The position numbers and the translations under genes were made by a program. From positions 1 to 47,568 of the forward strand of contig NZ_JAODNM010000153.1 of assembly GCF_025464955.1 (NCBI RefSeq): a DNA stretch of 47,568 bases. Reading direction: 5' to 3'. Shown here one piece after another: positions 7,563 to 15,833 of this stretch. This DNA is from Amycolatopsis sp. (lineage in GTDB: Bacteria; Actinomycetota; Actinomycetes; Mycobacteriales; Pseudonocardiaceae). How positions within the stretch are numbered: position 1 is the stretch's first letter; each line of letters opens with the position of its first letter. The notes under the pieces were generated by a model. The model made no database searches, had not been told where the DNA came from, and worked only from the letters and a program-made list of their open reading frames with translations.

Positions 7563-8000
7563 GCACTTTTGTGGCTCTTCGGTATGTGTGGGTGCTGGTT
7601 GCTGTGAACTGGCTGCGTTTTACCGCAGCAACGGCCTGGTCGTGTCGGTGTACGGCGAATGCCGGTGTCCGGAGCTGGGTGTGGGACTCGCCGCTCTGAC
7701 TGTGGAACTCACCCTCGCTGAACGTGGGACTCGCACAGAGCGTCGGTGAGTCCCACACTCCAGCCCGGCGAGTCCCACGTTCACGCCGACGAGTCCCACA
7801 GTCACCACCAGCCGACCACACCCGCTGACCTCAAAAACCTCACCAGCCACACCGACACCACCCAGCCACCCCAACCGACCTTCAGAATCCCTTCCCCACA
7901 CCACCCGCCCCGCCGCGGTAAAACGGAGCCAGTCCACAGCACCCAGCACCCACCGAGGCGTCGCGGACCCACACATACGACACAAGAGCCACAAAAGTGC
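7563..8000. repeat. Long inverted-repeat element, family A copy 1
   Basis: Terminal arms 7563-7579 and 7984-8000 are perfect 17-bp inverted repeats (GCACTTTTGTGGCTCTT); the match continues for about 14 bp after a 3-bp gap. The centre has three GTGGGACTC-type boxes (7681, 7702, 7724) and three reversed GAGTCCCAC boxes (7748, 7770, 7791), symmetric about 7740. The element ends 5 bp from the esterase stop codon. It matches 26357-26692 in inverse orientation; this copy has about 100 bp more in its right half. Open frames inside are repeat translations, not genes. Confidence 0.9.
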
Positions 8001-8005
8001 CCGTC

Positions 8006-9442
8006 CTAGTCGGGACGGACCTCCGAGGCGGAGTTGACGTGCAGGACGGCACGCCCACTGTCGTACTCCGGCCAGCCGGGGTCACCGGTCGCCGCGAAGC
8101 GGACCCACGATTGGTTCAGCAGCTCCGCGACGCCCTTCGGCGCGGATTCCCCGACGAGCCCGCTGGCGACGTCGAGGTTGTTGAACACGAACGGCAGGTC
8201 GAGACCGTGACACGCACCGAGCCGCCCGTCGAACAGCGGTCCGCGCCAGTCGAATTCGTAGCAATACGTCCGGCCTTGATGCGCTTCGGCGAGCCGACGT
8301 GCTGGGGCCCGGAACACCAACTCGGTCAGGGCTGGGACGGCGACTTCGCCCGCCGAACGGCCGTTCTGCCCGAGGCCATGGCGTTCGAGGGTCGGCACCG
8401 GGTCCGGATGGGACTTGGACATCATCGCGACGAGCTGCTCGTCGGTGAGGACGTCGATCGCCCCGGTCGGAACCAGGTACAGCGCCATCTCGTCGCGACA
8501 GGACCCGACAACCAGATCGACTCCTTCGCCCGCACCACTCTCGATCGCTCGCCCGGGGTGTTCGGGCAGCATATCGTCACCGAAGAGTGGCATGAACGTG
8601 GAAAGGCCGAAGCCCGGGTCGAATCCGTCCGCGTCGCGCAGGTCCGGGCTGCCACCGGGAACAGTGAGCGCCTCCTGCGCGGCGAGCAGGTCCTCGGCCG
8701 GGATCGAACGAAACGCTTCGGCCGTCGCGGGAACGTCGAGCGCCTTCGCCAGGTGGTCAGCAAGCTTTCGGGCCTGTTCGAGGGGACGCACCATCTCGGC
8801 GTGGCCGCTTTGCACGATCCCGCGCCGGAACAAACCCTCGGCCAGCGGCGACGCCAGCAGACATGCGACGCTCATGGCGCCGGCGGACTGCCCGAAAACG
8901 GTGACGTTGCCCGGGTCGCCACCGAACGCCGCGACGTTGTCACGCACCCACCCCAGCGCCGCGATCTGGTCACGCAGCCCGAGGTTCGTCGCACCGCCCT
9001 CCAGCGGCAGGAAGCCCTCGATCCCCACGCGGTAGTTGAGGGTCACCAAGACCGCGCCTTCTCGGGTGAACGCGGAACCGTCGTAAACCGCGGCCGACCC
9101 CGTTCCGGCGAGGAACCCGCCACCGTGGATGAACACCAGGACGGGCAGCCCGGCCGCGGCGGTGTCCGGCGTGTAGACGTCGACCGTGAGATAGTCCGGA
9201 CCCTTGCGCCACCCGGGACCGACGAGCGGCCCGAGGTCGAAGCCCGCCACGTTCCGGTTGGTCTGCGGCGCGTTCGGACCGGGTTCCGTGCCGTCACGGA
9301 CGCCGTCCCAGGCCGGTGCTGGAACAGGCGGGGCGAACCGGAGTTCCCCGACAGGCGCTGCGGCGTAAGGGATCGACAGGAACCGAGTGACACCCTCGAC
9401 GACTTCGCCGCGGACCTCCCCGGACGTGGTGGAGACGATCAC
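8006..9442 (-). CDS. Type-B carboxylesterase
   Basis: 478 residues from the GTG at 9442, which overlaps the TGA of the upstream gene (GTGA), so translation is probably coupled. The carboxylesterase family landmarks are all present: VFIHGGGF oxyanion hole, FGQSAGAMS nucleophile elbow (Ser186), an acidic residue in VGSCRDEMALYL, and the histidine in ACHGLDLPFVF. Length is typical of bacterial family VII esterases (about 480-500). There is no signal peptide, so it acts in the cytoplasm on carboxylic esters. Paired with a GlcD-like oxidase, it may release a hydroxy acid for oxidation; that link is inference. Confidence 0.9.
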   Translation of the reverse strand: MIVSTTSGEVRGEVVEGVTRFLSIPYAAAPVGELRFAPPVPAPAWDGVRDGTEPGPNAPQTNRNVAGFDLGPLVGPGWRKGPDYLTVDVYTPDTAAAGLPVLVFIHGGGFLAGTGSAAVYDGSAFTREGAVLVTLNYRVGIEGFLPLEGGATNLGLRDQIAALGWVRDNVAAFGGDPGNVTVFGQSAGAMSVACLLASPLAEGLFRRGIVQSGHAEMVRPLEQARKLADHLAKALDVPATAEAFRSIPAEDLLAAQEALTVPGGSPDLRDADGFDPGFGLSTFMPLFGDDMLPEHPGRAIESGAGEGVDLVVGSCRDEMALYLVPTGAIDVLTDEQLVAMMSKSHPDPVPTLERHGLGQNGRSAGEVAVPALTELVFRAPARRLAEAHQGRTYCYEFDWRGPLFDGRLGACHGLDLPFVFNNLDVASGLVGESAPKGVAELLNQSWVRFAATGDPGWPEYDSGRAVLHVNSASEVRPD

Positions 9443-10836
9443 GCGATGGTCCTTTCGGCGGTAATTCGGTGAGGGATGACCTTGCCGGGGTTGAAGATCC
9501 CGTGCGGATCGAGCGCGTTCTTGACGGCGTGATGCAGGCCGAGGACAGCCGGCCCCAGTTCGCGGCGCAGGCCTTCCTGCTTGAGCAGCCCGACGCCGTG
9601 CTCGCCGGTGACCGTGCCGCCGAGGTCCAGCGCGTCGGACACGATCTGCTCGAACGCCGCCTGCGCGCGTGTCCTGGCGGCCTCGTCGCCGGCCGGCGTG
9701 ATCAGCATCGGATGCAGGTTGCCGTCGCCGATATGGGCGACGTTCGCGATCAGGATGTCGTTCCGGGCCGCCGTCCGGCCGATTCGCGCGAGCATTTCGG
9801 GGACCTGGTGGGTCGGCACGCACACGTCCTCGGTCAGCACCGGACCCAGCCGTTCGAGCGCCGGGTACGCGAGCCTCCTCGCGGCAAAAAGCGCGTCCGC
9901 TTCCTCCTGGTCCGTCGACACCGCGGCCCAGGTGGCCCCCGCTTTTTCGAAACAGGCGAGCATCGCGGCCGCCTCTTCGTCACCGGCGGCCCCCGGCGAG
10001 TCGCAGCGTCCGAGCAGCACGACCTCGGCCTCGGCCGAGAGGCCCATGTTCTTCCAGTCGTCGACCGCGGCGAGGCAGTGCCGGTCGACGAGCTCGAGCG
10101 CGGACGGCACGATCCCGGCCGCGGCGATCTCCGCGGCGGCGACACCGGCGTCGACGATCGAGGAGAAGTAGCCCGCAACTGTGCGCTCCGGGGCCCGCCG
10201 CGCCTTCAGCCGCACGGTCACTTCGGTGATGACGCCCAGCGTGCCCTCGGAACCGACCATGAGCCCGGCGAGGTCGTACCCCGCCACGCCTTTCGCCGTC
10301 CGGCGGCCGAGCCGCACGAGGTCGCCGAGCCCGGTGACGATCTGCATGCCCAGTACGTAGTCGCGGGTGACACCATACTTTACGCAGCACACCCCGCCCG
10401 CGTTCGTCGCGACGTTCCCGCCGATCGTCGACCAGGGGGAACTGGCCGGGTCCGGCGGGTACCACAGGCCCCGCTCGGCACAGGCCGCCCGGAGGTCGTC
10501 GTTCACCACCCCGGGTTCGACCACGGCCAGCCGTTCCACCGGGTCGATCTCGCGGATCTTCGCGAAGTGGTCCATGGCGAGCACGACACAGCCTTCGACG
10601 GCGTTGGCACCACCGGACAGCCCTGTCCCCGCTCCCCTGGTGACCACCGGGACGCCGTGGGCCAGGCAGTACCGGACGACGACCTGGACCTCTTCGGCCG
10701 TCCGCGGCCGCACGACCACCTCCGGGACCGCGTACGGCGCCCATTCCGCCTCGTCGTGGGCGAAGCTCCGAAGGATGTCGGGATCGTGGACCACCCGGTC
10801 CGGTGGCAGCAGCCCCGCGAGATCGTCGACCAGCAT
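9439..10836 (-). CDS. FAD-binding oxidase, GlcD/D-lactate dehydrogenase-like
   Basis: 465 residues. The N-terminal FAD_binding_4 domain has VTRGAGTGLSGGANAVEG and DPASSPWSTIGGNVATNAGG. The C-terminal FAD-oxidase domain has VAHIGDGNLHPMLI and GTVTGEHGVGLLKQ. Enzymes of this type oxidise D-2-hydroxy acids (glycolate, D-lactate and others) and pass electrons to quinone or a partner subunit; no glcE or glcF is adjacent. TAACCT (minus strand, 10843-10848) lies 6 nt before the ATG and GGAGG only 1 nt before it, so leaderless initiation is more likely than Shine-Dalgarno use. It is the first gene of a two-gene operon with the esterase. Confidence 0.88.
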   Translation of the reverse strand: MLVDDLAGLLPPDRVVHDPDILRSFAHDEAEWAPYAVPEVVVRPRTAEEVQVVVRYCLAHGVPVVTRGAGTGLSGGANAVEGCVVLAMDHFAKIREIDPVERLAVVEPGVVNDDLRAACAERGLWYPPDPASSPWSTIGGNVATNAGGVCCVKYGVTRDYVLGMQIVTGLGDLVRLGRRTAKGVAGYDLAGLMVGSEGTLGVITEVTVRLKARRAPERTVAGYFSSIVDAGVAAAEIAAAGIVPSALELVDRHCLAAVDDWKNMGLSAEAEVVLLGRCDSPGAAGDEEAAAMLACFEKAGATWAAVSTDQEEADALFAARRLAYPALERLGPVLTEDVCVPTHQVPEMLARIGRTAARNDILIANVAHIGDGNLHPMLITPAGDEAARTRAQAAFEQIVSDALDLGGTVTGEHGVGLLKQEGLRRELGPAVLGLHHAVKNALDPHGIFNPGKVIPHRITAERTIA

Positions 10837-10986
10837 GCCTCCAGGTTAGTGCCGAATGCAGCGGTGATGCCGGAAAGTAAACCCTGGCCAGTAGTGTTCC
10901 GGCGACGAAAGATGCCCCTTCGGTCGTGCGTGGGTCCCTGCCGCCGCGACTTTTGTCTGCCCTTGTGGGGTGTCTTAGTTCTCAGA

Positions 10987-11014
10987 GATCGCAACTCGCC
11001 GTCGAGTTGCGATC
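10987..11014. terminator. Perfect hairpin downstream of the LLM oxidoreductase
   Basis: The 12-bp perfect stem (GATCGCAACTCG 10987-10998 with its complement 11003-11014) has a 4-nt loop. It lies 15 bp past the stop codon of the minus-strand gene. There is no T run, so it would be a hairpin-only terminator or stabiliser. Its central 22 bp recur exactly, in inverse orientation, at 47414-47435. Confidence 0.55.
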
Positions 11015-11029
11015 ACCCGCCGACGAGGC

Positions 11030-11878
11030 CTAGAACAGCGCTTTCGCTAGGTCCCGGTAACCCGGCATCGGGTCGACGCCCTCGGGGACGAGTACCTGGA
11101 TCCCGACGTGGTCGCCACCGGCGTCGAGGTGCTCGCTGAGCCCACGCACGATGACTTCGGGTTCGCCGTGCAGCGCGAGCGCGTCGATCAGCTTGTCGCT
11201 GCCGCCATTCTCGATGTCTTCGTCGCCGAAGCCGAGCCGCCGCAGATTGCTGACGTAGTTGGCCAAACCGAGGTACGGCGTTGCGATCGGCGGCCGGCCG
11301 ATTTCCCTGGCCCGCACCGGATCGGGCTCGACGACGACCATGTGCTCCACGGCCAGCACGCTGTCCGCGCCGAGGATCTCCCTGGCCTGCCTGGTGTGTT
11401 CGGGCACCGTCAGATACGGGTGGGCACCGGCCGAGCGGTCGCGGGACAGCGCCAGCATGCGCTTGCCGAGCGCGCCCACCAGCAGCCGTTCCGCCGGTAC
11501 GCCCGCCGCATCCAGCTCGTCGAGGTACCGCGACAGTTTGTCGTACGGCTTCTCGAAGGCCTTGATGGACTCGGGGTGGCCGATCCCGACCCCGAGCACG
11601 AAACGGTCAGCGTACTTGTCCGCGATCCGGTGGTACGACCGCGCAATCTTGGCGGGGTCGTTGGTCCACACGTTGACGATCGACGTCGCCACGGTGACCG
11701 CGCTCGTCGCGTCGAGGATCTCCTCCACCAGACGCAGCTCCGCGATCGACGTCACGCCGCCGCCGAGCCAGACCGTGCCGTACCCGAGCGCCTCGGCCTC
11801 GACGCCGAAGTCCTTCCTGTCCTTGTCGCCGTGAACCGGGTTCAACCAGGCTCCGAACCGCCCCAACTCCATGCCCAT
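11030..11878 (-). CDS. LLM-class F420-dependent oxidoreductase
   Basis: 282 residues, ATG at 11878 with GGAG 6 nt upstream. The luciferase-like TIM-barrel pattern is clear: FGAWLNPVHG at the start, YGTVWLGG, VTVATSIVNVWTNDPAKIARSY, RFVLGVGIGHPESI, and a C-terminal half with GDHVGIQVLVPEG. The subgroup resembles mycobacterial F420 oxidoreductases with a TIGR03620-like layout (from memory). It probably reduces or oxidises a small substrate using F420 or FMN; the substrate is not evident. An unusually well-formed operator lies directly upstream. Confidence 0.85.
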   Translation of the reverse strand: MGMELGRFGAWLNPVHGDKDRKDFGVEAEALGYGTVWLGGGVTSIAELRLVEEILDATSAVTVATSIVNVWTNDPAKIARSYHRIADKYADRFVLGVGIGHPESIKAFEKPYDKLSRYLDELDAAGVPAERLLVGALGKRMLALSRDRSAGAHPYLTVPEHTRQAREILGADSVLAVEHMVVVEPDPVRAREIGRPPIATPYLGLANYVSNLRRLGFGDEDIENGGSDKLIDALALHGEPEVIVRGLSEHLDAGGDHVGIQVLVPEGVDPMPGYRDLAKALF

Positions 11879-11903
11879 CGGTCACTCCATCCGCCGTCGA
11901 CGA

Positions 11904-11949
11904 CCTCGCTACATAACCGTAGCATCGATGTATAGCAAATGTAGCGAGG
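11904..11949 (-). promoter_or_regulatory. Two-fold symmetric operator overlapping a promoter
   Basis: Perfect 11-bp arms CCTCGCTACAT (11904-11914) and ATGTAGCGAGG (11939-11949) share their symmetry centre (11926.5) with the inner palindrome CATCGATG (11923-11930). On the minus strand TTGCTA and TATGTA, 17 bp apart, form a plausible promoter inside the palindrome, 26 bp before the LLM gene. Repressor binding here would block transcription. The cognate regulator is not adjacent. Confidence 0.6.
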
Positions 11950-11981
11950 CTGGGTGGCGAAACCCCCTCAGGGCCACCCCC

Positions 11982-12148
11982 GTGGCGTTCAACGCCAATG
12001 CCTGGAACTTTGGAGGGCTGGCTGGTGCGGCAAGGTCCTGTTTACGGCAGCAAGGACCGGGGCGAAGGGGTGCTGGCAGCGGAGGCACCTCAACCGACCA
12101 ACCACCCGACACCCCTCAGTTCCAGGCATTGGTGGCGTTCAGCGCCAC
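11982..12148. repeat. Inverted-repeat element, family D copy 1
   Basis: A 27-nt left arm (11982-12008) and a 30-nt right arm (12119-12148) are inverted repeats differing by a 3-nt indel and two or three bases (GTGGCG...AATGCCTGGAAC). The 79 nt at 11985-12063 recur at 39713-39790 in inverse orientation at about 94% identity. It lies between the 3' end of the mannosidase gene and the LLM promoter, and contains no plausible gene. Confidence 0.75.
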
Positions 12149-12177
12149 AAGGGGTCCCCGAGCCAGATCGCGAAGCG

Positions 12178-15100
12178 TCAGGCGAGGGTCATCGCGTAGA
12201 CCTGCACGCGCGGGTCGTTGGGCAGGGTTACCGAGTAGACGGTCTTCCCCGCGTCGAGTGGGACGGACTGGCCGAACAGCCGGACGGGCGGGCCGTCGAC
12301 GCCGGAGCCCGCCTTGATGCGGTGCGGCATATCCAGCACGACAGTGCTACCAGCGGGTGTGGACCCTGCCCAGTCCCCGACGGTCACCGGAACGTTCGCC
12401 GTGCTGCCGTCGGCGTACCGCACGGTGACCACCGTGCTGACGGGTCCGTTGTGGGCGGCGCCGACGAGCCGGATCGAGGCGTACTTTCCGCCTGGCAGCA
12501 GCATTTGCTGCCCGCGCGCCTCGACGAAGTTCGCCGCGGTCCCGGTCGGATCGGGGGCGGCGTACGAGACGCCGCCCCAGGTGACCGGGCCGGCCGGCGG
12601 CAGCAGGTCGGCGTCGTAGCTCCAACCCGAACCGTCGAAGTTGCCCTGATCCGGCTGCGCGACCGTGGCGGCCCCGTCATGGTTCACTTCGCTCGCGAGG
12701 TCCACCGCGCACTGCCCGTTCGCGGTCGTCGCGCACGTCGGCGCGGTGCGGACCTCGACTGTCGCCGACTGCGTGACGGTGTTCGCCCCGGCGCCGGAAA
12801 CCGTGACCTGCAAGGGATATTTTCCGATCGGCGTGTTCGGCGGGACGGTGGCCTCCACGCTCACGGCCTGCTGTTTCGGCAGCCGCCCTGACCAAGTCAC
12901 CAGCGGCCACTGCGGTTTCGTCCGCACCGACCACCCCGCGGGCACCTTCGCCGACACGACGGCCACCGACAGATCGGGCGACTGTCCCAGCACGTCCAGC
13001 GTCAAATCCGCCTTCTGTGCCGACGCGCTCGTCGGCAACACCGCCGACGAAGTCTCGAACGACGCGTCGACGTGACGGCGCGAGTCACCGGCGGCCTGGT
13101 CGACCGACGGCGGCGCCGCGGCGCGCCCGGTACCCCACGAAGACGGCTTGTCCCCGACCTTCTGTGCCAACGTTCCGCCGTGCGCAACCGCGCTCCAGTC
13201 CAGCGACGTCCCGCGGACGTCACGACCGTTCAGCGAAACGCTTTGCACGTAACGGTTGGTGTCACTCGCACCCGGCGCCGTGATGGCCAGCGTGCCGCCC
13301 TGCTTCGCGCCGAACTGTCCGATTCGGACGGTCGCCGACGGGAACTGCGGGCTGGACACCGCGAGAAAGTTGCTCCCGCTCATCGTCGGGTACAGCCCAA
13401 GTGAGGAGAACACGTACCAGGCGGACATCGTGCCGAGGTCGTCGTTGCCGGTCATCCCGTCCGGCCCGGTGGTGAACAGCGTCATCGCCGCACGCACCAC
13501 CGTCGCGGTCTTCGCCGGCGCGCCCGCCCACAGGTACATGTACGGCGCGAGCAGGTCGGGCTCGTTGTTCGGGTTGTACGTCGGCTTCGCGTAGTAGTCG
13601 TACGGCTGGACGATCCAGTCGGTCCGCGCCGTGCCCGCCGGGTCTGTGAGCAGTTTGCCGTAGGCGAAAAACGAGTCGAGCCGCTTCTCCGCGGCGGCCT
13701 TGCCGCCCATGAGGCCGACGAGTCCGGCCGGGTCCTGCGGCACGAGCCACTGGTACTGGTACGCCCCGCCTTCGTGGAACTGCTCCCCCGCCGCGACCGG
13801 GTCGTACGCGGTCACGAACGTGCCATCGGTGGTGCGCGGCCGGAACTGGCCGATCGAGGAGTCCCACAGGTTCTTGTACCACTGGCCGCGGTCACCGAAC
13901 ATCTTCGCGTCGGCGGCGTGCCCGAGTCCCTGGGCCATCAGGGAAAGCGCGGCGTCGGCGGCGGAGTACTCGAGGGTGGCCGACGCCGGATGCACGCAGT
14001 CGTTGTCGCCGCCCTTGTCCGCGCAGTCCTTGCCGAGGGTGAGCCCGGCCGGGATGTACCCGCTCGCCTGGTATTGGTCGACACCCGTACGTCCGTTGTA
14101 CGGCGAATCCGGCGGCGGGGTACTCGTCGCATCCTTCTTCATCAGTCCGTACGCCTCTTCCTCATGCCCGGCCAGCATTCCCTTCGACCAGGCTTCGACG
14201 AGAAAGGGCACGACCGGGTCCCCGGTCATGATGTTGGTTTCGCTGTTCGCGAGCGCCCAGCGCGGCAGCCACCCGCCATCGCGGCCGATGGACAGGACCG
14301 ACAGCGCGACATCGCGTGCCACCTGTGGTTCCAGCATCTCGAGCAACTGGTTCTGCGGCCGGTAGGTGTCCCACAGCGACAGGTTCTGGTACGGCGTGTA
14401 TCCGTCCGCCGCGTGCGCTTTCTTGTCGAACCCGGTGTACTGGCCGTCGACGTCGCCGGCGAGGTTCGGGTGCAGCTGCGCGTGGTAGAGCGCCGAATAG
14501 AACGCGGTCTGCCGGTCAGCCGTCCCACCGCCGACCCCGATCGCGGACAACTTGTCCACCCACGAGTCGTGCAGCTGCGTACGTGTCTTGTCGAAGTCGT
14601 ACGAGGTTCCGGTTTCCTGCGCCAGGTTCTTCCGCGCGCCGTCGAGGCCGGTGTACGACAGGCCGACCTTGACCACGGCCTGGTGGTCGGTGGTCGCGTC
14701 GAAAGTCACCCAGGCGCCGTTGCCGCCGGTCCCGGCGGCGTCACTGCCGCCAGGGGTCGTCGTCGAGCCACGCCACGTGCCGTGCGCGGTGAACGGCCGG
14801 TCGAACGTGGCCGAAAAATACACCGTGTGCTGGTCCTTCCCCGCGCAGAACCCGCCGGCGGTGACACGGCCTTCGATGGTCCGGTCGCCGACCACGTGGA
14901 TCTCGGAGCCCTGCACCGACTGGTTGGCCTTGCCGGTGTTGAACAGGACATTCGCCTGGGTCGTCGACGGGAAGGTGTAGCGCTGCCAGCCGGTACGCGG
15001 GGTCGCGGTCAGCTCCGCGTTGATGCCGTACCGCGAGAGCCCCACCTGGTAGTAGCCGGGCTTGGCTTGTTCGTCGCTGTGGGAGTACGCGGACTTGTAG

Positions 15101-15459
15101 CTATTGGTGTCGACGGAGTCGACGGCCCCGGTCGTCGGCATCATCGGCAGCTCGCCCTCGACGCCGCAGCCGACGCCGGACAGGTGGGTCTGGCTGAAGC
15201 CGTAGATCGAGCCCTGTTGGTAGTCGTAACCGCCCTGACCGCCGGTGTCCGGGCTGACCTGGACCATGCCGAACGGCGCGCTCGCCCCGGGGAAGGTGTT
15301 GCCCGAGTTCTGCGTTCCGATGAACGGGTTGACCAGACTTGTCGGATCGGCCGGTGCCGCGGCAGTCGCCGCCGTTGCGGGCAGCACGGCGGTGACCAGG
15401 CCGGCGAGCAGCAGTCCGGCGGTCACCCCCGCGGGGAGACGTCTCAGAGTCGACCGCAT
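12178..15459 (-). CDS. Secreted GH92 alpha-1,2-mannosidase with NEW3 domain
   Basis: 1093 residues from the ATG at 15459 (GGAGG 10 nt upstream). An Arg-containing, Ala/Leu-rich signal peptide (about residues 1-35) is followed by a GH92 module (about 40-780) with NTFPGASAPFGMVQVSPD, SGVGCGVEGELPMMP, LWDTYRPQNQLLEML and the acidic GNDDLGTMSAWYVFSSLG (Asp673/674), where the family's general base lies. An NPCBM-associated NEW3-type domain follows (around VSVEATVPPNTPIGKYPLQV) and then a C-terminal beta-sandwich. GH92 enzymes are calcium-dependent exo-alpha-mannosidases acting on mannans or N-glycans. Being secreted and under a LacI-type operator, it is probably induced by mannose-containing glycans. 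Confidence 0.92.
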   Translation of the reverse strand: MRSTLRRLPAGVTAGLLLAGLVTAVLPATAATAAAPADPTSLVNPFIGTQNSGNTFPGASAPFGMVQVSPDTGGQGGYDYQQGSIYGFSQTHLSGVGCGVEGELPMMPTTGAVDSVDTNSYKSAYSHSDEQAKPGYYQVGLSRYGINAELTATPRTGWQRYTFPSTTQANVLFNTGKANQSVQGSEIHVVGDRTIEGRVTAGGFCAGKDQHTVYFSATFDRPFTAHGTWRGSTTTPGGSDAAGTGGNGAWVTFDATTDHQAVVKVGLSYTGLDGARKNLAQETGTSYDFDKTRTQLHDSWVDKLSAIGVGGGTADRQTAFYSALYHAQLHPNLAGDVDGQYTGFDKKAHAADGYTPYQNLSLWDTYRPQNQLLEMLEPQVARDVALSVLSIGRDGGWLPRWALANSETNIMTGDPVVPFLVEAWSKGMLAGHEEEAYGLMKKDATSTPPPDSPYNGRTGVDQYQASGYIPAGLTLGKDCADKGGDNDCVHPASATLEYSAADAALSLMAQGLGHAADAKMFGDRGQWYKNLWDSSIGQFRPRTTDGTFVTAYDPVAAGEQFHEGGAYQYQWLVPQDPAGLVGLMGGKAAAEKRLDSFFAYGKLLTDPAGTARTDWIVQPYDYYAKPTYNPNNEPDLLAPYMYLWAGAPAKTATVVRAAMTLFTTGPDGMTGNDDLGTMSAWYVFSSLGLYPTMSGSNFLAVSSPQFPSATVRIGQFGAKQGGTLAITAPGASDTNRYVQSVSLNGRDVRGTSLDWSAVAHGGTLAQKVGDKPSSWGTGRAAAPPSVDQAAGDSRRHVDASFETSSAVLPTSASAQKADLTLDVLGQSPDLSVAVVSAKVPAGWSVRTKPQWPLVTWSGRLPKQQAVSVEATVPPNTPIGKYPLQVTVSGAGANTVTQSATVEVRTAPTCATTANGQCAVDLASEVNHDGAATVAQPDQGNFDGSGWSYDADLLPPAGPVTWGGVSYAAPDPTGTAANFVEARGQQMLLPGGKYASIRLVGAAHNGPVSTVVTVRYADGSTANVPVTVGDWAGSTPAGSTVVLDMPHRIKAGSGVDGPPVRLFGQSVPLDAGKTVYSVTLPNDPRVQVYAMTLA

Positions 15460-15480
15460 GGAATGCCTACCTCCAGCTTG

Positions 15481-15494
15481 TGACAACGTTGTCA
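15481..15494. promoter_or_regulatory. LacI-family operator
   Basis: TGACAACGTTGTCA is a perfect 14-bp palindrome 21 bp before the mannosidase start and just upstream of its ribosome-binding site. Its central CG and AACGTT core match LacI/GalR-family operators in actinobacteria. Repression relieved by a sugar is the expected mode. No lacI-like gene is in the window. Confidence 0.8.
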
Positions 15495-15629
15495 TCGCCC
15501 AGCGAAGCCGCCCCCAGTGATCCGGCGGGAAGCGTCGGGCAAGGCCCTCTCACCGGGGATCAGATCAAGCCGTCGCCCCGGGTGTCAATGGGCACCGCGC
15601 GCTCGGGCTGGCCGATACCGGCGTTTACC

Positions 15630-15669
15630 GTCAGTGCCATGCTGAGGACGTCAGTGACATGCCGAGGAC
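15630..15669 (+). repeat. Tandem 20-bp direct repeat
   Basis: Two adjoining 20-bp units (15630-15649 and 15650-15669) match at 18 of 20 bases and read GTCAGTGNCATG-YGAGGAC. They lie in the 338-bp divergent gap between the mannosidase and the cold-shock gene. Apart from these and the LacI-type operator, I see no gene in that gap. The units may be part of a dispersed repeat or binding sites. Confidence 0.6.
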
Positions 15670-15833
15670 TCTGGCCGTGGAGAACTATCGGTCCCTGCGT
15701 CACGTTACGGCCACCCCGCCGGCCAGTAGCGTCGGTAGCGCGACCCCTGTTGTCCCGATCAGCGGCGGCCGGTAACGTCGCGCCGATGCCCGCGGTGGGC
15801 AAGGTGTCTGGGTAGGTTGAGGATGGGATTCAC

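Noticed and set aside
7681..7799. Regularly spaced 9-mers reminiscent of a CRISPR array.
   Set aside because: Boxes are only 9 bp, reverse direction at the centre, number six, and no cas genes are near. It is a mirror array.
6949..7821. Longer start for the GNAT gene at 7821.
   Set aside because: The additional 116 residues are repeat-element translation; the GNAT fold starts at the GTG 7473.
8006..9823. Longer start for the carboxylesterase at 9823.
   Set aside because: The additional part lies within the GlcD-like gene and is Arg-rich nonsense; the GTG at 9442 overlaps the upstream stop in the usual way.
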